A stretch of 64,000 nt of DNA from an uncultured Alphaproteobacteria bacterium (lineage in GTDB: Bacteria > Pseudomonadota > Alphaproteobacteria > Rhizobiales > Ancalomicrobiaceae): positions 119,535 to 183,534 of the forward strand of contig CALBKH010000084.1 of assembly GCA_937892955.1 (NCBI GenBank). The letters run 5' to 3'. The position numbers were made by a program, and so were the translations under genes. Below are positions 28,459-36,729 of this stretch, piece after piece; within the stretch, counting starts at the first letter, position 1, and each line of letters begins with the position of its first letter. The notes under the pieces were generated by a model, which saw only the letters and a list, made by a program, of their open reading frames with translations, was not told the DNA's origin and did not search any database.

Positions 28459-30155
28459 TCGTCGCACGCGAAGACGAGTCGCGCGTCCACACCGCGTCCG
28501 GTGTCTGGGGCCGCGTCACCCTCGACCAGATCGTCGCCAAGAACGCCCAGAGCCGGCCCGATCATCCGGCCCTGATCGATTTTGCCGATCGCGCGACCTG
28601 GACTCACGGAGCCCCCGAGAGCCTCACCTGGCGCGAGTTGCAGACCCGTGTCGACGCGCTCGCCGCCTTCTTCCTCGCCGTCGGCCTGCAGCCCGACACG
28701 GTCATCGTCTTCGAAGTGCCGCCGACGTCCGATGCGGTCGTCGGTTTCCTCGCCGCCTCGCGTGCCGGTCTCGTCGTCGCGCCCCTCCCCCTCGGTGCTC
28801 GCGAAGCCGACGCCATCGACCTGTGCCGCGCCACCGGCGCCAAGGCGATCCTCACCGTCACCGAGACCGAGGGCGAGACGCACGGCGAACGGCTGCGGTC
28901 GGTCGCCGCCGAACTCTTCCAGATCCGCTTCGTCTTCGCCGCCGGCGGCGACGTGCCCGACGGTCTGATCGATCTCGCCATGGTCTTCGCCGAGGCCGAA
29001 GGTCTCGGCACTCCGGCGGAAGTGGTTCGCAAGGGCAATCCGGCCGATCACGCCCTCACCGTCGAGATCGCCGCCCTACCCGGCGAGATCGAGGCCGATC
29101 CGGCATCGGAAGCGCGTCGCGCGCCCCTGCCCCGCTCGCACAATCACTGGATCGCCACCGGTCTGATGACGCTGCTCGAAGCGCGTATCGACGCCGACAG
29201 CGTCCTCGTCTCGCCCTTCGCGCCGACGGGAACCGCCGGCATCGGCGCCGCCCTGGTGCCGTGGCTCGTCGCCGGCGCCACTCTGGTGACCGGCCTGCCG
29301 CGCGCCACCGACGGCCTCGCCGAGGAGGCGGCCACCCGCGGCGCCACCCACGTGCTGGCGCCGCTGCGCTTCGCCCGACGCATCGCCGAGCGCCTCGCCC
29401 TCCACCGCAACGATGCCGCCATTCTGGCGATCGGCGAAGAGGAGCCCGGCGACCGGCCGATGCCGATGGGCCGCGACACCATCGACGTCACCATCGTCGG
29501 TGCCTTCGGTCTGATCGCCCGGCGCCGCACCGACCCGCTCCTGCCCCGCCCGCTGCCGCTCGGCGTGCTCGGCGCGCCGGCCGAGAGCGAGTTCGCCCCG
29601 CCGCTGGTCGAGGTCCGCATCAAGGCGCTGGCCCAGCGGGCCGCCCAGATGCCGCCCAACCGCACCCTCGGTGGCGAGGTTCAGTTGCGCGGTGCCATGG
29701 TGCCGCATTTCAACTGGCCGACCACCGCCCAGGAGCGCCGTCATCGCTCGCGCGACCCGGAAGGATGGATGGCGACCGGCCTCGGGGCTCGCATCGTCTC
29801 GGCCCAGCCGCCCACCTTCGAGGTCGGAGGTCGCGTCGACGGCGCCGTCCGCATCGGTCAGACCACCATCGATCTCGACGCCCTCGATCTCGTCTATCGC
29901 GGTGTCGGCGGCGTCGCCGACGCCGCCGCGCTGGTCGTCGTCGACGATCTCGAAGGCCCCGGCATCGCCGCGGCGGTGGTACCGAAATCCGGTGTCCGTT
30001 TCGACCCCGCCGCATGGCTCGCCGCGGTCGAGGAGACCCGCATCGGCCTCGCCCGCCTCCCCCGCCGGGTCTACACCGTGCCGGCGATCGCCCGCGGTCC
30101 GTCCGGCCGGGTGTTGCGCGGCGGCATGACCCAGCACCTGATGGCGCGTCCCTGA
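28455..30155 (+). CDS. Degenerate adenylate-forming (ANL, AMP-binding) superfamily protein
   Basis: A 566-residue protein with the overall layout of acyl-CoA synthetases: N-terminal DQIVAKNAQSRPDHPALID, LTWRELQTRVDALAAFFLAVGLQP, and a core VLVSPFAPTGTAGIGAALVPWLVAGATLV. The catalytic signatures are missing, however. No TSGTTG-x-PK loop precedes SHNHW; the aromatic-TE motif is absent; the ribose-binding TGD is TGL in WMATGLGA; and the C-terminal catalytic Lys is Arg in GPSGRVLRGG. It is therefore probably unable to adenylate and may be a binding or regulatory protein. It overlaps the upstream solute-binding gene by 4 nt and must be translated with it. Standard annotation would call it an acyl-CoA ligase; that should be doubted. 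Confidence 0.75.
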   Translation: MIVAREDESRVHTASGVWGRVTLDQIVAKNAQSRPDHPALIDFADRATWTHGAPESLTWRELQTRVDALAAFFLAVGLQPDTVIVFEVPPTSDAVVGFLAASRAGLVVAPLPLGAREADAIDLCRATGAKAILTVTETEGETHGERLRSVAAELFQIRFVFAAGGDVPDGLIDLAMVFAEAEGLGTPAEVVRKGNPADHALTVEIAALPGEIEADPASEARRAPLPRSHNHWIATGLMTLLEARIDADSVLVSPFAPTGTAGIGAALVPWLVAGATLVTGLPRATDGLAEEAATRGATHVLAPLRFARRIAERLALHRNDAAILAIGEEEPGDRPMPMGRDTIDVTIVGAFGLIARRRTDPLLPRPLPLGVLGAPAESEFAPPLVEVRIKALAQRAAQMPPNRTLGGEVQLRGAMVPHFNWPTTAQERRHRSRDPEGWMATGLGARIVSAQPPTFEVGGRVDGAVRIGQTTIDLDALDLVYRGVGGVADAAALVVVDDLEGPGIAAAVVPKSGVRFDPAAWLAAVEETRIGLARLPRRVYTVPAIARGPSGRVLRGGMTQHLMARP

Positions 30156-30183
30156 GCGTCGGTGCCCGCGCAGGCCGACGAAA

Positions 30184-30225
30184 ATGCGACGACGGACGTG
30201 ATCGCTCACGTCCGTCGCATCGTTT
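30184..30225. terminator. Hairpin between converging genes
   Basis: ATGCGACG-ACG-GACGTGA (from 30184) pairs with TCACGTCCGTCGCAT (to 30220) around a TCGC loop, with a 3-nt bulge, then CGTTTCG. It lies 28 bp after the stop of the SBP/ANL operon and 25 bp from the end of the converging small gene, so it may serve both. Confidence 0.6.
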
Positions 30226-30249
30226 CGGGGATGGGGATCCGACCGTCGA

Positions 30250-30447
30250 TCAGACGCCGGTGGCGGCGAGACGCGCCGCGCCGTCCATGTCGCCCATCAT
30301 GTCGGCGATACCGGCGCTCGCCAGAAGATCGCGCAGCGCCATCGCGGTGACGGCGACACGATCGGCGGCGTCGCCGTCGGCGGCAGGATCGATGGCCGCG
30401 AGATCGGCCTGAAGAGCTTCCAATCGGCGAAGAACCTGAGGCAGCAT
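30250..30447 (-). CDS. Small hypothetical protein, 65 residues
   Basis: Not recognised. The ATG at 30447 has GAGGAG 9 nt upstream (then ACACACAC), the best evidence that it is real. The protein is an Ala/Asp/Leu-rich helical peptide (LPQVLRRLEALQADLAAID) with a second segment AVTAMALRDLLASAGIADMM; no signal or membrane helix. It looks like a small two-helix cytosolic protein. It is convergent with the ANL gene, and divergent from the PleD-like gene. Confidence 0.55.
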   Translation of the reverse strand: MLPQVLRRLEALQADLAAIDPAADGDAADRVAVTAMALRDLLASAGIADMMGDMDGAARLAATGV

Positions 30448-30681
30448 GTGTGTGTCTCCTCGGGACGCGGAACAAGCGGAGCCCGATCATGCACGGCCGT
30501 CCGTCAACCGAGTCTTAACGAGTCGTTTCGAAACGTCGCGATCCGAGAAATTCCGTCTTCGCCCGCCGCTTCGCCCCGTCCGCCGATCGCCCGCTTCCGC
30601 CGATCCGCCGAACCGGCTTCGTCAACAGGACGTTAACCATGATCGGGGCACTCTGGCGGAACATCCGGAGTCCGTCACCAA

Positions 30682-32010
30682 ATGTCCTATCGCGGGCGCG
30701 TCCTCGTCATCGAAGAATCCCCTCGTCCCGAAACCCGACTTCTCTGGGACGGCATCCGGGCGGAAGGGTGGGACGTCCACGCCGTGCCCCTGGCGCGCAC
30801 CGTCGACCAGACCGTCGCCGGCCATCCCGACCTCGTGGTGTTGAACCTCGCCGGCGCCGGTGGCGACGTCGCCCGAACCCGCTATCTCGACGCCGCCGCC
30901 CGCATGTCGCTGCTGCGCGCCACCCGCCGCACCCCGGTGATCGCCGTCGACGACGGCGAGCTCGTCGCCGACGAACGGCCGATCGGCGTCGCCGACGTCA
31001 TCCGCGCCCCGTGGTCGGTCGGCCACGTCGCCGCCCGCATCGGCTCGCTCACCCGCCTCGCCACCATGCGGGCGGAGATCTATCGTCGCCTCGACACCGC
31101 CCAGCGCTACGGCCTCTCCCAACCCGACCTCGAACTTTCCGCGTCGCTCGGCGACGCCCACGTGCTCGTCGTCGGCGCCGGCATCCGCTACTTCACCATC
31201 GAGAAAGCGTTGTCGAAGCGCGCCACCCTGGTCGGCGCCTTCACCATCGAGACCGCGCTCGACTATCTCGAGCGCCGCCCCTTCGACGCCGTGGTGCTCA
31301 ACCTGCCGCTCGACGACGCGATCGACTTCGTCGAGGTGCTCAGGCGCAATCCCGCGTGGTTCGCCCTGCCGGTCGTGGTGCTCACCGGCGACACCGAGCC
31401 GCGCATGGTCGAAGCCGTGCACGAGGCCGGCGCCAGCGACGTCGTCTTCGCCGACGAGAGCGAGAGGGTCTTCGCCGACCGGGTCGAAGCGGCGATGAGC
31501 GAGCATCGCCTGCGCGAGACGCTGAAGGCGGCCTATTCCCGCGCTCGCCATCAGGCGACAAACGACTCGCTGACCGGCCTCTACACCCGCGGCTTCCTGA
31601 TGGATCACCTCGGGCTTCTCGTCGGCGACGCCCGCGACACCGGCGAACGGCTGACCCTGGTCGGTCTGCGGATGATGGACATGGCCGAGACCAACGCCGA
31701 ATGGGGTTGGGCCGGCGGCGACCATCTGATCCGGCAGGTCGGCTCGCTGATCGGCCGGCTGGTGCGCGGCGAGGATCTGGCGGCGCGCGCCGGCGGCGAT
31801 CGCTTCGCTCTGGTGCTGCCGGCGACCGACGGCGAGGACGCCGCCCGCGTCGCCCACCGCATCGCCGGCGTCATCGAGACCACCGCCTTCACCGTGCCCG
31901 ACGCCACCGGCCCGGTCTACGTGTCGATCATCGTCGGCATCGCCGAATGCGAACCCGACGACGATCCCGACAGCCTCTACGCCCGCGTCTTCGCCGCGCC
32001 CGAGGCGTGA
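30682..32010 (+). CDS. PleD-like tandem-receiver GGDEF protein with degenerate motifs
   Basis: A 442-residue protein with PleD architecture: receiver-like domain 5-125, second receiver-like domain 158-275, then a GGDEF domain 290-440 beginning DSLTGLYTRGF at 295-305. All key residues appear replaced. The phospho-acceptor Asp position is Asn55 in VVLNLAG and Asn207 in VVLNLPL, and the active-site GGDEF is GGDRF at 371-375. It is therefore unlikely to be phosphorylated or to make cyclic-di-GMP, but could still dimerise or bind GTP or partner proteins. The DNA before the ATG at 30682 has GGAG 13 nt away, a weak site. It converges with the deacetylase gene 4 bp away. Confidence 0.85.
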   Translation: MSYRGRVLVIEESPRPETRLLWDGIRAEGWDVHAVPLARTVDQTVAGHPDLVVLNLAGAGGDVARTRYLDAAARMSLLRATRRTPVIAVDDGELVADERPIGVADVIRAPWSVGHVAARIGSLTRLATMRAEIYRRLDTAQRYGLSQPDLELSASLGDAHVLVVGAGIRYFTIEKALSKRATLVGAFTIETALDYLERRPFDAVVLNLPLDDAIDFVEVLRRNPAWFALPVVVLTGDTEPRMVEAVHEAGASDVVFADESERVFADRVEAAMSEHRLRETLKAAYSRARHQATNDSLTGLYTRGFLMDHLGLLVGDARDTGERLTLVGLRMMDMAETNAEWGWAGGDHLIRQVGSLIGRLVRGEDLAARAGGDRFALVLPATDGEDAARVAHRIAGVIETTAFTVPDATGPVYVSIIVGIAECEPDDDPDSLYARVFAAPEA

Positions 32011-32014
32011 TGCC

Positions 32015-32920
32015 TCAGCCCTCGGACCCGCTACCCATCCGCACCAGCCGCAGACCGGCGGCGGCGAGATCGGCCGGGAAGGTGTCGCCGGAGAAATAGG
32101 TCCATTCGTCGTGGCGCGCCGCCGCGATGGCGTCACCCGGCGCCCCGCCCGCCCCCGGCTCGGCCGGATGGCACATGATGAGCGGCCGCCGACCCTCGCC
32201 TTCGAGAAACGACCGGAAGTTCGCGCCGAAGCTGCCGTCGGCGGCGAAGGCGGTCACCCCGCGAAAGCCGTCGTTGACGGTCACGCCGCGTCGCGCCGCC
32301 GCCCGCGCCATGCCGCCCGACAGCACCGAGACCAGCAACGTCTTCGGCACCTCGATGCCGCGCCGAACGATCGCGAGCGCCGGCTCGTGACAGTCGCGCA
32401 CCCAGGTGGTGCGCCGGTCGAGGCGGCCCTCGTCGAAGGCGGCGAACAGCGCCTTGCGCACCGTCGGCAGCACGTGGACGTGCTGGTGGCCGTCGACGAA
32501 GTCGGGAGAGCGCCCGAAGACCTCCCGGAAACGGTCGATTTGACGCCCGATCTCCGCCGCGATCTCGGCATAGACGAGCCGCCCCGTCAGAGCGCGCGCC
32601 AGGACCGAACCGAGTTCCTGCGGCCGGCCGTCGGGGGCGAAGGCGGGCATCGGCCCGAGAGGAGACAGTTCGGTGAGGGCGAAGTGCAGACCGATGTCGG
32701 CGCGGTCGGAAAGCGCGGCCAGACGCGGTGCGTCGGCCTCGAATTGCGCGCCGGCGACCATGCAGCCGGTGGCGGTGAGCCGCTCCGCCTCGATCAGGGC
32801 GAGGATCGCCTCGTCGATCTCGGCGCCGAGGCCGAAGTCGTCGGCACACAGAACGAGAGGGCGCGCCGCATCGGATGCGCCTGCCACCGTCGATCCGTCA
32901 TCCTGCGGCGCGACGATCAT
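32015..32920 (-). CDS. ChbG/HpnK (YdjC-like) family deacetylase
   Basis: A 301-residue metal-dependent carbohydrate deacetylase fold. Metal and active-site motifs: CADDFGLG near 25-32, DGHQHVHVLP in the middle (two His of the site), and IMCHPAEPG near the C-terminus. The ATG at 32920 is preferred, with GGGGAG 8 nt upstream; a GTG two codons earlier is possible. Family members remove acetyl groups from chitobiose (ChbG), or act in hopanoid or glycolipid pathways (HpnK). The divergent neighbours encode a GT2 transferase and a YfhO-like membrane protein, so a surface-lipid or lipid-linked sugar is a likely substrate. Confidence 0.85.
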   Translation of the reverse strand: MIVAPQDDGSTVAGASDAARPLVLCADDFGLGAEIDEAILALIEAERLTATGCMVAGAQFEADAPRLAALSDRADIGLHFALTELSPLGPMPAFAPDGRPQELGSVLARALTGRLVYAEIAAEIGRQIDRFREVFGRSPDFVDGHQHVHVLPTVRKALFAAFDEGRLDRRTTWVRDCHEPALAIVRRGIEVPKTLLVSVLSGGMARAAARRGVTVNDGFRGVTAFAADGSFGANFRSFLEGEGRRPLIMCHPAEPGAGGAPGDAIAAARHDEWTYFSGDTFPADLAAAGLRLVRMGSGSEG

Positions 32921-33046
32921 TCCCACCGCTCCCCTTCACCAACTCGGGACGCCGCCATTGACGGACACCGCCTTCCCGGCGACACCTGTCGGCACCCCAT
33001 TTCGGCCGGATACATCATCCCGCCGTCCCGTGGAAAGGAAAATGAC

Positions 33047-34087
33047 ATGACTCGCGTTCCGGCCACGCCGCACCAGAACGGCACCCCCGGACCGATGGTG
33101 AGCGTCGTCCTGCCGATGCGCAACGAAGCGCGCGGTTTCGACCGGCTGTTCGCCCGTCTCGTGCCCGCCCTCGAAGGGCTCGCCACCCCTTACGAGATCG
33201 TCACCGTCGACGACGGTTCGACCGACGACACGCTCACCCGCCTGAAGACCTTCCGCGACGAGATCCCGACGCTCAAGGTGGTGTCGTTGTCGCGCAATTT
33301 CGGCAAGGAGATCGCCGTCACCGCCGGCCTCGCCCGCACCACCGGCGACGTCGTCGTGGTGATGGACAGCGATCTGCAACACCCGCCGGAGTCGATTCCC
33401 GCGCTTCTCGCCCCCTGGCGCGAGGGGGGCTACGACCTCGTCTACGCCCGCCGCAAGAACCTCGATCGCGGCGGCCTCCTGCGCAACGCCTTCTCCAAAG
33501 GCTTCTACGCGCTGTTCGACTTCATGAGCGAAGTCCGCGTCGACCGGGAGACCGGTGACTTCACCGCCATCGACCGCAAGGTCGTCGACGCCTTCCTCGC
33601 CATGCCGGAGCGCAATCGCTTCAACCGCGGCCTCTTCGCCTGGGCCGGCTTCCGCACGACGACCGTCGACGTGATCATGGAGGAGCGGCAGGTCGGCACC
33701 TCGCAGTGGGGCTTCGTCAAGCTCTTGCGCCTCGCCGCCAACGCCATCACCTCCTTCGGCACTCTGCCGCTGAAGATCTGGGTGGTGATCGGCTCGGTCG
33801 TCTCGGCCAGCGCCCTCGTCTACGGCGCCTACGTCCTGATCAAGACGCTGCTCTTCGGCGCCGACGTTCCGGGCTATCCGTCGTTGATCGTCGCCACCAT
33901 GTTCTTCGCCGGCATCCAACTCGTCGGCCTCGGCATCATCGGCGAATACGTCGGCCACGTGTTCTCCGAGGTGAAGCGCCGGCCGCTCTATTTCGTGCGC
34001 GAGGCGATCGGCTTCGACCACCCGCCCGCGACCACCTCCCACACCCCCGGCATCACCGTGGATCCGAGCGCCCACCATGACCTCTGA
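33047..34087 (+). CDS. Family 2 glycosyltransferase, polyprenyl-phosphate (DPM1/ArnC/GtrB) type
   Basis: A 346-residue enzyme that probably moves a sugar from a nucleotide donor to polyprenyl phosphate on the cytosolic face. Nucleotide site: VSVVLPMRNEARGF, EIVTVDDGSTDDTL, and VVVMDSDLQHPPE (DSD metal motif). The acceptor loop is ERNRFNRGLFAWAGFRT, with RQVGTSQWGFVKLLRLA as in GtrB/ArnC. Two membrane helices follow at about 240-295, then a juxtamembrane YVGHVFSEVKRRPLY. The ATG at 33047 has AAAGGA upstream. Its end overlaps the YfhO-like gene by 11 nt, so the two are coupled. Confidence 0.9.
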   Translation: MTRVPATPHQNGTPGPMVSVVLPMRNEARGFDRLFARLVPALEGLATPYEIVTVDDGSTDDTLTRLKTFRDEIPTLKVVSLSRNFGKEIAVTAGLARTTGDVVVVMDSDLQHPPESIPALLAPWREGGYDLVYARRKNLDRGGLLRNAFSKGFYALFDFMSEVRVDRETGDFTAIDRKVVDAFLAMPERNRFNRGLFAWAGFRTTTVDVIMEERQVGTSQWGFVKLLRLAANAITSFGTLPLKIWVVIGSVVSASALVYGAYVLIKTLLFGADVPGYPSLIVATMFFAGIQLVGLGIIGEYVGHVFSEVKRRPLYFVREAIGFDHPPATTSHTPGITVDPSAHHDL

Positions 34088-36470
34088 AGCGACCGCCGGT
34101 CGACCGCGTTTCGACCTGCGTCTCCTCGCCGCGATCGTGGTGATCGCCGCCGCCTGGGTGGTGCTCACCCGTCCCTGGCTCTCCGGCACCTATGCCGTTC
34201 CCTGGGACGCGGAGGCGCATTTCCGGCCGCAGATGGCCTTCCTCGCCCATTCGCTGCACGCCGGCGAAGGGGTGTCGTGGAACCCTTACGTCTTCGCCGG
34301 CTGGGTGCAGATCTCCGACCCGCAGTCGCTGATCTTCTCACCGGCGTTCCTGATCCTCTCCCTGCTGGTGCCCGATCCCGGTGCCGTCGCACTCGACGCC
34401 ACCGTCTACGCCCAACTCGGCGTCGGCGCGCTCGCCCTCCTGCTGTGGTTCCGCGACCGCGGCTGGCACGCCGCCGGCGGCACCGTCGCGGCGATCGCCT
34501 TCGCCTTCGGCGGTTCCGCCGCCTGGCGCATCCAGCACACCGGCCAGATCCTGAGCTTCGCCCTGATCCCGTTGGTGCTGCTGCTCGTCGAACGGATGAT
34601 CGTGCGGCGCTCGATCGGCTGGGGCTTCCTCGCCGGTGTCGCCGCCGGCTTCCTGGCGCTCGGCCGCGACCAGATCGCCCTGCTCGGCCTCTATTTCCTC
34701 GTCGCCTACGCGATCGTCGAGATCTTCGCCGCGCCCGACCGCTGGTCGCGTCTCCTACGCTCGATCCTGCCCGGCATCGCCGGCGTCGTCGGCGGTCTCC
34801 TCGTCGTCACCGTGCCGGTGATCCTGACGCTGATCCTGACCGAACACTCCAACCGTCCGGCGATCGACCTCGTCGAGGCCGGCAAGGGCTCGCTCCACCC
34901 CGCCTCGCTGATCACCGCCGGGATCGCCGACCTCTTCGGCCAGGGCGCCCAGGACGTCGACTACTGGGGACCGCCGAGCCCCGCCTTCGGCGTCACCGAC
35001 ATCTACCTCGCCCAGAACATGACCGCGGTCTATGCCGGCGCCCTGCCGGCGATGGCGGTGCTGGTGCTCGGCATCGGCCGCGGCCTGCTGCTGCGTCGCG
35101 AAATCTTCTTCCACACGCTCGCCGCCGTCTTCTTCGTGCTCTACGGGCTCGGCTGGTACACCCCGGCCTACCGCGTCTTCTACGAATACATGCCGGGCAT
35201 CGCCCTCTTCCGCCGCCCGGCAGACGCGACCTTCTTCATCGGCTTCTTCCTCGCCCTCCTCGGTGGCTGGCTCGTCCACGTCCGCCTGAGCGAGGACACG
35301 AAACTGCCGGGACGCGTCGCCCTCGCCTTCCAGGCGGCGCTGGTGGTCGTCGTTTTCGCCGCCCTTCCCGTCGCCTTCGGCCTCCATGCCGACCGGCTCG
35401 CCCTGGTGTGGAAGCCGCTCGTCACCGCGGCGGTGTTCTCCGCCGGTGCCCTCGTGGTGATCGCCCTCGCCGCCCATCTGGTGCGCTCCGGCGCGACCCT
35501 CGGGTCGCTCGCCGCGATCGTCCTCCTCGGCGCCTTCTCCACCGCCGATCTCGCCTGGAACAACGGCCCCAACGAATCGACCGCCTACCCGGCCGCCACC
35601 TTCGACGCGCTGGCGACCGACACCCACGATCCGGTGATCCCCTTCCTGAAGAAGAAGGTCGCCGAGACCCGCGCCCCCGACCGGCGCGACCGGGTGGAAC
35701 TCGCCGGTGTCGGCTTCCACTGGCCCAACGCCGGCATGGTCCACCGCCTCGAGAACACGCTCGGCTACAACCCGCTGCGCTTCGACTTCTACGCCAAGGC
35801 GACCGGCGCCATCGATCACGCCGCCCTGCCCGAGCAGAAGGAGTTCTCGGCGCTCGAGCCGTCCTACGACAGCCTCCTCGTCGACATGCTGGGCTTACGC
35901 TTCATCGTCACTGGCGCACCGGTCGAGACGATGGACAAGAAGCTCGGCCCCGGTCGGCTGACCGAGATCGCCCGCTTCCCCGCCATCCCCGGCATCCCGC
36001 CGGCGCCGGGACGTGGCGAGACCTGGGTCTACGAGAACCCGCGCGCACTCCCCCGCGTCCTCTTCGTCGACGGCGCGCGGCCCGCCGATTTCGACGCGAT
36101 CAACACCTCCGGCGTCTGGCCGGAAGGCTTCGACCCGCGCCGCGAGGTGCTGCTCGCGCCCGCCGCCCTGCCCGGCGGGCCGGTCGCCGCGACGGAAGGC
36201 GCCGCGCCGGGCCGCGCCTCGATCACCCTCTACGAGAACACTCGCGTCGACGTCGACGTCGAGGCCGAACGCGCCGGCTGGCTCGTGCTCAATGACGTCT
36301 GGCATCGCTGGTGGCGGGTCGAGGTCGACGGGATGCCGGCGAACCTGGAACGCGCCGACGTGCTGTTCCGCGCCGTCCGGCTCGAGCCCGGCCGCCATCG
36401 CGTCTCCTTCACCTTCCACCCCCTCGCCGGGCTGTGGGCGGAGCTGCAGGCGCGGCGCGCGGCGAAGTGA
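34077..36470 (+). CDS. YfhO-like polytopic membrane protein (putative GT-C type transferase)
   Basis: A 797-residue protein with about 12-14 helices in its first 500 residues and a C-terminal soluble domain of about 280. The first external loop SGTYAVPWDAEAHFRPQMAFL carries the acidic residues typical of the GT-C catalytic loop; WNPYVFAGW and FRRPADATFFIGFF are typical of YfhO-like proteins. The soluble part ends in a beta-rich segment DVDVEAERAGWLVLND. In Gram-positives YfhO adds sugars to lipoteichoic acid using lipid-linked donors; here, coupled to a GtrB/ArnC-type enzyme, it may transfer the same lipid-linked sugar outside the membrane. The acceptor is unknown. Confidence 0.8.
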   Translation: MTSEATAGRPRFDLRLLAAIVVIAAAWVVLTRPWLSGTYAVPWDAEAHFRPQMAFLAHSLHAGEGVSWNPYVFAGWVQISDPQSLIFSPAFLILSLLVPDPGAVALDATVYAQLGVGALALLLWFRDRGWHAAGGTVAAIAFAFGGSAAWRIQHTGQILSFALIPLVLLLVERMIVRRSIGWGFLAGVAAGFLALGRDQIALLGLYFLVAYAIVEIFAAPDRWSRLLRSILPGIAGVVGGLLVVTVPVILTLILTEHSNRPAIDLVEAGKGSLHPASLITAGIADLFGQGAQDVDYWGPPSPAFGVTDIYLAQNMTAVYAGALPAMAVLVLGIGRGLLLRREIFFHTLAAVFFVLYGLGWYTPAYRVFYEYMPGIALFRRPADATFFIGFFLALLGGWLVHVRLSEDTKLPGRVALAFQAALVVVVFAALPVAFGLHADRLALVWKPLVTAAVFSAGALVVIALAAHLVRSGATLGSLAAIVLLGAFSTADLAWNNGPNESTAYPAATFDALATDTHDPVIPFLKKKVAETRAPDRRDRVELAGVGFHWPNAGMVHRLENTLGYNPLRFDFYAKATGAIDHAALPEQKEFSALEPSYDSLLVDMLGLRFIVTGAPVETMDKKLGPGRLTEIARFPAIPGIPPAPGRGETWVYENPRALPRVLFVDGARPADFDAINTSGVWPEGFDPRREVLLAPAALPGGPVAATEGAAPGRASITLYENTRVDVDVEAERAGWLVLNDVWHRWWRVEVDGMPANLERADVLFRAVRLEPGRHRVSFTFHPLAGLWAELQARRAAK

Positions 36471-36687
36471 GAACCGCGCGCGAGCATCCGCCGGTTGCGA
36501 CGATGGTGGGACCCGTCGTCGCGGCCGAGCCGATCGACCGGTCTTCGCCGAACTGACGGCGGTGACGCCACGAAAAGACGTCGACATCGGCCCTCACTCC
36601 GGGGCATTGAAGGACCCGTCGTCCCGCTGTGCCCGACGGCCCGGCGGATTCGTCGCCGGCCGGCCGGCACGGGGCGCCCCACGAACG

Positions 36688-36729
36688 ATGAAGAACGAAG
36701 AACGGAGAGTGGAGGAATGTCGCCGATGA
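36688..36729 (+). CDS. Possible 13-codon leader ORF before the desaturase
   Basis: ATG at 36688 opens a 13-residue frame, MKNEERRVEECRR, whose TGA overlaps the ATG at 36726 (ATGA). It encloses the GGAGG that serves the desaturase, so ribosomes ending here could restart. No obvious ribosome site precedes it; it may be chance. Confidence 0.25.
   Translation: MKNEERRVEECRR

Noticed and set aside
28455..30155. Functional acyl-CoA synthetase
   Set aside because: The P-loop, aromatic-TE, TGD and catalytic Lys motifs are missing or altered.
30682..32010. Active diguanylate cyclase
   Set aside because: The catalytic motif reads GGDRF and both receivers lack the phospho-acceptor Asp.
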